From Candidatus Woesearchaeota archaeon (lineage in GTDB: Archaea; Nanobdellota; Nanobdellia; Pacearchaeales; GW2011-AR1), in contig JAAZNJ010000038.1 of NCBI GenBank assembly GCA_012798335.1, positions 1 to 7,942 on the forward strand: a stretch of DNA of 7,942 bases, read 5' to 3'. Below the pieces are notes generated by a model. It was not told the origin of the DNA and did not search any database. It saw only the letters and a program-made list of their open reading frames with translations. The position numbers and the translations under genes were made by a program. Positions 5,734-7,942 of this stretch are shown piece by piece. Every line of letters begins with the position of its first letter. The first letter of the stretch is position 1.

Positions 5734-5780
5734 AAAAACAAACTTTATTAAAAATCTTAACTTTTAAGAAAAAATTAGGT

Positions 5781-5790
5781 TATTTTAAAG
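5781..5790 (+). promoter_or_regulatory. Probable TATA box of the cysteine-rich protein gene
   Basis: TATTTTAAAG is centred about 34 nt before ATG 5820, predicting a leader of about 9 nt with no SD. The 86-nt gap also contains the small hairpin TCTTAA-CTT-TTAAGA (5755-5769), which is not followed by T-runs on this strand. Confidence 0.4.
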
Positions 5791-5819
5791 AAGATACTAA
5801 AACTAACTCCCAAACATAA

Positions 5820-6698
5820 ATGGATAAAAAATTAAAATATTTTAGCTTAGGATTTTTAAGTTTAATCATTATTTATTTTCTTTATTCTTTAGGTAGTTCT
5901 TCTACTCCTCTAAATGAGTGTGATTTTCCTGGAGGAAATGAAGCGGGATATAATTACCATACCGTCAAAAAAGTAATCTATAATATAAATGAATCTGTTT
6001 TAATAGAAAAAGATTGTTGTACAAAAACGAGAAAATCTAACGCAGACTTAGAAGAAATGCATGTTCTTTATGTGGACGAAAAAGGATATAACTCTTCAGA
6101 TGATATTTGTAATTATGGGTCTTTTCATAATATCATTGAGATGCCCTTAGGAGAAGAAAGCTACACTGAAGAAGTTTTAGTTTGTGCAAAATTAAGATAT
6201 CTTTCATGGGAAGAAGAAATGTCTTTAAATTCTAGTGAAGAAAAATGTTTGATGATTCTAGCACAAAAATATAGAGATCCTAGATTTTGTTCGCTACTTC
6301 ATAATTTTAATCATTATGCTGAACAACAATGTTGGTTTCAATTTTCTACTGAAGAAATATTAAATTCAACTTGGAAATCATTTCCAGAAGCGTTATGTAA
6401 TTCTTGGTGGTTTTTTTCTGAGGAAGGGATAGAAATTACAGAACGATGGTATCCAGAACTACCCGAACATCATAAATATCTTTTGGAAGGGAAAATCCCA
6501 AAAAACATAACTTTACCGATTTATCCCGCAGGTCAATTTAAATTAAATTGTACAACCTATAAACAGAAAGTAGAGTACTCTTCTTCTAGTTTTGATAAAA
6601 TATATGTGCGCGGACATTATAGGAATAAAAAATGTTCTCCCGCTACACCAAGTTGCCAGACTAAGACTTGGGTTAATAGTTATTATAGAAAGAAATAG
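5820..6698 (+). CDS. Secreted or membrane-anchored cysteine-rich protein
   Basis: This 292-residue protein is not recognised as a named family. An N-terminal hydrophobic segment (about 7-24, after MDKKLK) acts as a signal peptide or anchor; no lipobox is present. The remaining 265 residues look extracytoplasmic: twelve cysteines including the pair C66-C67, and six N-glycosylation sequons (NES, two NSS, NST, NIT, NCT), which suits an archaeal surface protein. It is also rich in Trp and Tyr. The C-terminus carries RGHYR (264-268), a C272/C279 pair that may form a disulfide, and NSYYRK (286-291), resembling the paired G-H/Y-Y-R motifs found in some phage and archaeal proteins. No catalytic motif is visible. 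It converges with the - strand nuclease. Confidence 0.7.
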   Translation: MDKKLKYFSLGFLSLIIIYFLYSLGSSSTPLNECDFPGGNEAGYNYHTVKKVIYNINESVLIEKDCCTKTRKSNADLEEMHVLYVDEKGYNSSDDICNYGSFHNIIEMPLGEESYTEEVLVCAKLRYLSWEEEMSLNSSEEKCLMILAQKYRDPRFCSLLHNFNHYAEQQCWFQFSTEEILNSTWKSFPEALCNSWWFFSEEGIEITERWYPELPEHHKYLLEGKIPKNITLPIYPAGQFKLNCTTYKQKVEYSSSSFDKIYVRGHYRNKKCSPATPSCQTKTWVNSYYRKK

Positions 6699-6700
6699 CA

Positions 6701-6715
6701 TTTTAAATAATTTTT
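6701..6715 (+). terminator. Weak T-run terminator after the cysteine-rich gene
   Basis: T4 and T5 runs begin 3 nt after the TAG at 6696-6698, in an 89-nt gap between convergent genes. They are short, so efficiency is uncertain. Confidence 0.3.
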
Positions 6716-6787
6716 AAAAAGATATAGCTGGTTTTGCTGAATGATAAGTTAAAATAAATATAATCCCGTTCTAAAATTTTAATACTT

Positions 6788-7624
6788 TTAGTCTTTTTTC
6801 AAACAAGCTTTTTCATGAGATTCACATTCTTCTTTAGTATCAAATATTTTCCCACAATAGTCACACTCATAATCATATTCTTCATTATTTTCAGATTCTT
6901 TAAGCTCTAAGTTTTCAATCTTTTTATTTAAAGAATATCCCCTCTTAACTGAAGCAACTTTTTCATTTATGGTATCATATAATTCATCTATACTTGTCTC
7001 TTCATTTTCCATTTCTTCATCGGGAGTTTCTTCATTAGAAGTGTCAACATCAATCTCTTTCCAGCTAACTTTCTTTTTTTCAATGGCTTCCTTTAAACTT
7101 TTCTCCCTCTTTGTTAATTTACTATTCCCTGTTTTAACCTCAACAAATATTACTCTTTCTACATTGTCTTGATGTAATCCTTGGAAGACTATATAATCTA
7201 TTGGTTGTCCCAAAAAGTGCATATCTGAAGGTTCATAGGGGATTTTTTTAAGAAAAGGAATAAATCTTTCTATAAACTTTCCAACAAGACTTCTTCTTGA
7301 ACTAGAAACAGACTTTGTTTTTATTATTTTTTCAGAATCTTTAAACAATTTTTTGAGTTCTTCTATGTCTTGAATATATCTTACTTGCCATTCTTTAGTA
7401 ACTTTTTCTATACTTGTTTTGTTTTCTTCTTTTAACTTTTCTAATAAAGATTTGTCTTTTTCTAATTTTATTTCATAATCCTTCTCTATTTGAGCTACCT
7501 TTTTTTCCCATTGAGCATTTAATAACATTTCTTTATCCCCCAACTTAGTTCTTCCAGTGAGATATTTTCCAAAGAAGTACCCAACAATAAGAGCAATAAT
7601 TGCTAAGATGATCCATTCAATCAT
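6788..7624 (-). CDS. Membrane-anchored Holliday-resolvase-related nuclease with zinc finger
   Basis: This 278-residue protein matches the COG4741/PF10107 group of predicted endonucleases distantly related to archaeal Holliday junction resolvases. Layout: an N-terminal membrane helix (about 3-22), a charged coiled coil (about 31-102), then the nuclease core starting SSSRRSLVGKFIERF. Likely PD-(D/E)xK residues are E119, D143 (GQPIDY) and E162-V-K164 (FVEVKTG). An acidic linker (about 192-220) leads to a C-terminal finger C254-x2-C257-x12-H270-x3-C274, which I do not recall as standard in this family. It probably cuts DNA; the biological substrate is unknown. Its ATG overlaps the stop of the preceding small ORF (ATGA), so the two are coupled. 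Confidence 0.82.
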   Translation of the reverse strand: MIEWIILAIIALIVGYFFGKYLTGRTKLGDKEMLLNAQWEKKVAQIEKDYEIKLEKDKSLLEKLKEENKTSIEKVTKEWQVRYIQDIEELKKLFKDSEKIIKTKSVSSSRRSLVGKFIERFIPFLKKIPYEPSDMHFLGQPIDYIVFQGLHQDNVERVIFVEVKTGNSKLTKREKSLKEAIEKKKVSWKEIDVDTSNEETPDEEMENEETSIDELYDTINEKVASVKRGYSLNKKIENLELKESENNEEYDYECDYCGKIFDTKEECESHEKACLKKD

Positions 7625-7755
7625 ATATATCCTAGGAGATTCTCTTTTATAATTTTAATCTTTTTTACCTCTTCAGGAACTTCCCAATTTGCTATATTTT
7701 TCAGTCTTGTTTCAATACATCTGTTGTGTATTACAATTGGAATATTATTTTTCAT
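7621..7755 (-). CDS. Small protein upstream of the nuclease
   Basis: From ATG 7755 this encodes 44 residues (MKNNIPIVIHNRC..., ending KIIKENLLGYI), not recognised. The strand-like IPIVIHN followed by charged helices looks coding. I choose this start because a TATA box (7777-7784) lies 25 nt upstream, the leaderless spacing used elsewhere in the window. The same frame is open back to an ATG at 7827 (68 residues, starting MASSLLWACIKSD), but that start would place the TATA box inside the gene. The part just before 7755 (KVLILDTV) also looks like protein, so this could be the end of a longer gene broken by a frameshift from the ORF at 7764-7877. The stop overlaps the nuclease start. Confidence 0.5.
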   Translation of the reverse strand: MKNNIPIVIHNRCIETRLKNIANWEVPEEVKKIKIIKENLLGYI

Positions 7756-7763
7756 GACTGTGT

Positions 7764-7877
7764 CTAGAATAAGCACTTTATAAATTGTATCACTTTTGAT
7801 ACACGCCCACAACAAAGACGATGCCATTTAGACATATTTGATGGGCGGTCGTTTATAATTAACAATTTATTTTCCAT
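7764..7877 (-). CDS. 37-aa ORF behind the repeated promoter element
   Basis: From ATG 7877 the frame reads MENKLLIINDRPSNMSKW, then HRLCCGRVSKVIQFIKCLF and TAG. It is not recognised. The conserved element at 7903-7935 places a TATA box about 29 nt before this ATG. The segment PSNMSKWHRLCCGRVSKV aligns gap-free with PKRITQRYCVCRGRCTEL from the remnant at 3143-3205, with conservative changes at most positions, which favours real coding. It may be a tiny protein or the first part of a gene that continues, after a frameshift near 7770, into the 44-aa ORF. Its end is 8 nt before that ORF. Confidence 0.35.
   Translation of the reverse strand: MENKLLIINDRPSNMSKWHRLCCGRVSKVIQFIKCLF
7777..7784 (-). 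promoter_or_regulatory. TATA box before the small ORF and nuclease
   Basis: TTTATAAA is palindromic and centred about 25 nt before ATG 7755. On its upstream side it is bordered by a perfect inverted repeat (TGTATC / GATACA, 7786-7803, six-base spacer) that could bind a regulator. It lies inside the overlapping ORF at 7764-7877, so it would be an internal promoter. Confidence 0.4.
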
Positions 7878-7902
7878 CGTTGTTGGGGGGTGATTGATTG
7901 AC

Positions 7903-7935
7903 TTTTTAAAGATTGTCGAGATGAAATTTATAGAT
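7903..7935. repeat. Conserved promoter-like element, copy 2
   Basis: This is the second copy of the 33-bp element, differing from 3258-3290 at only three positions. On the - strand it gives ATTTCATCTCGACAAT next to a TATA box (CTTTAAAAAG, 7902-7911) that faces the 37-aa ORF, the 44-aa ORF and the nuclease. The window ends 7 nt later, so upstream parts of the promoter are not visible. Confidence 0.6.
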
Positions 7936-7942
7936 TTTTTAA

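Noticed and set aside
5755..5769. Hairpin TCTTAA-CTT-TTAAGA as a terminator of the PIN-like gene
   Set aside because: It has only A-T-rich pairs and is followed by A-runs, not T-runs, on the + strand. There is no - strand gene here for it to end.
6969..7172. Open + strand frame of 67 codons rich in serine
   Set aside because: It lies antisense inside the nuclease gene, and its Ser/Phe-rich composition is the mirror of the acidic, lysine-rich - strand protein. No promoter or SD supports it.
1..7942. CRISPR array, tRNA, rRNA or insertion sequence
   Set aside because: I see no regularly spaced repeats, no cloverleaf with conserved tRNA bases, no rRNA sequence and no transposase or terminal inverted repeats.

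Overview
The window is strongly AT-rich and looks like DNA from a small-genome archaeon. My best guess is a DPANN lineage such as Woesearchaeota or Pacearchaeota. The support is archaeal TATA boxes about 25 nt before start codons, several apparently leaderless genes, TrmB/COG3355-like and DUF2569 proteins, and a COG4741-type Holliday-junction-resolvase-related nuclease. The lineage is inferred; there is no rRNA here.

Left part (about 1-2880, + strand): a compact redox operon with one clear promoter. It encodes thioredoxin, thioredoxin reductase, a small winged-helix regulator and a short glucose-6-phosphate dehydrogenase. Gaps are -1 to +8 nt. G6PD could make NADPH, the reductase would use it, and thioredoxin would carry the electrons onward. 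The small regulator contains four cysteines and may control the set. T-runs follow the last gene.

Middle (about 2880-5230, mostly - strand): a decayed locus (2879-3290), a three-gene operon (105-aa soluble protein, DUF2569 membrane protein, 79-aa membrane protein), a separate 159-aa four-helix membrane protein, and a frame-broken small membrane protein gene (4990-5157).

Right part (5233-7942): a lone PIN-like nuclease (+), a secreted or anchored cysteine-rich protein with likely glycosylation sites (+), then on the - strand a membrane-anchored coiled-coil nuclease with a C-terminal zinc finger, preceded by two very small ORFs.

The most unexpected structure is a paired module. A 33-bp promoter-like element at 3258-3290 recurs at 7903-7935 with 30 of 33 bases identical. 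A second shared patch (CGCCCAC) lies at exactly the same 108-nt spacing in both. Read on the - strand, the two copies also encode alignable peptides in the same register. The 3 kb copy is followed by a degenerate zinc-finger-like sequence resembling the end of the nuclease. I read the 3 kb locus as a decayed, internally deleted relative of the 7 kb locus. This is a hypothesis.
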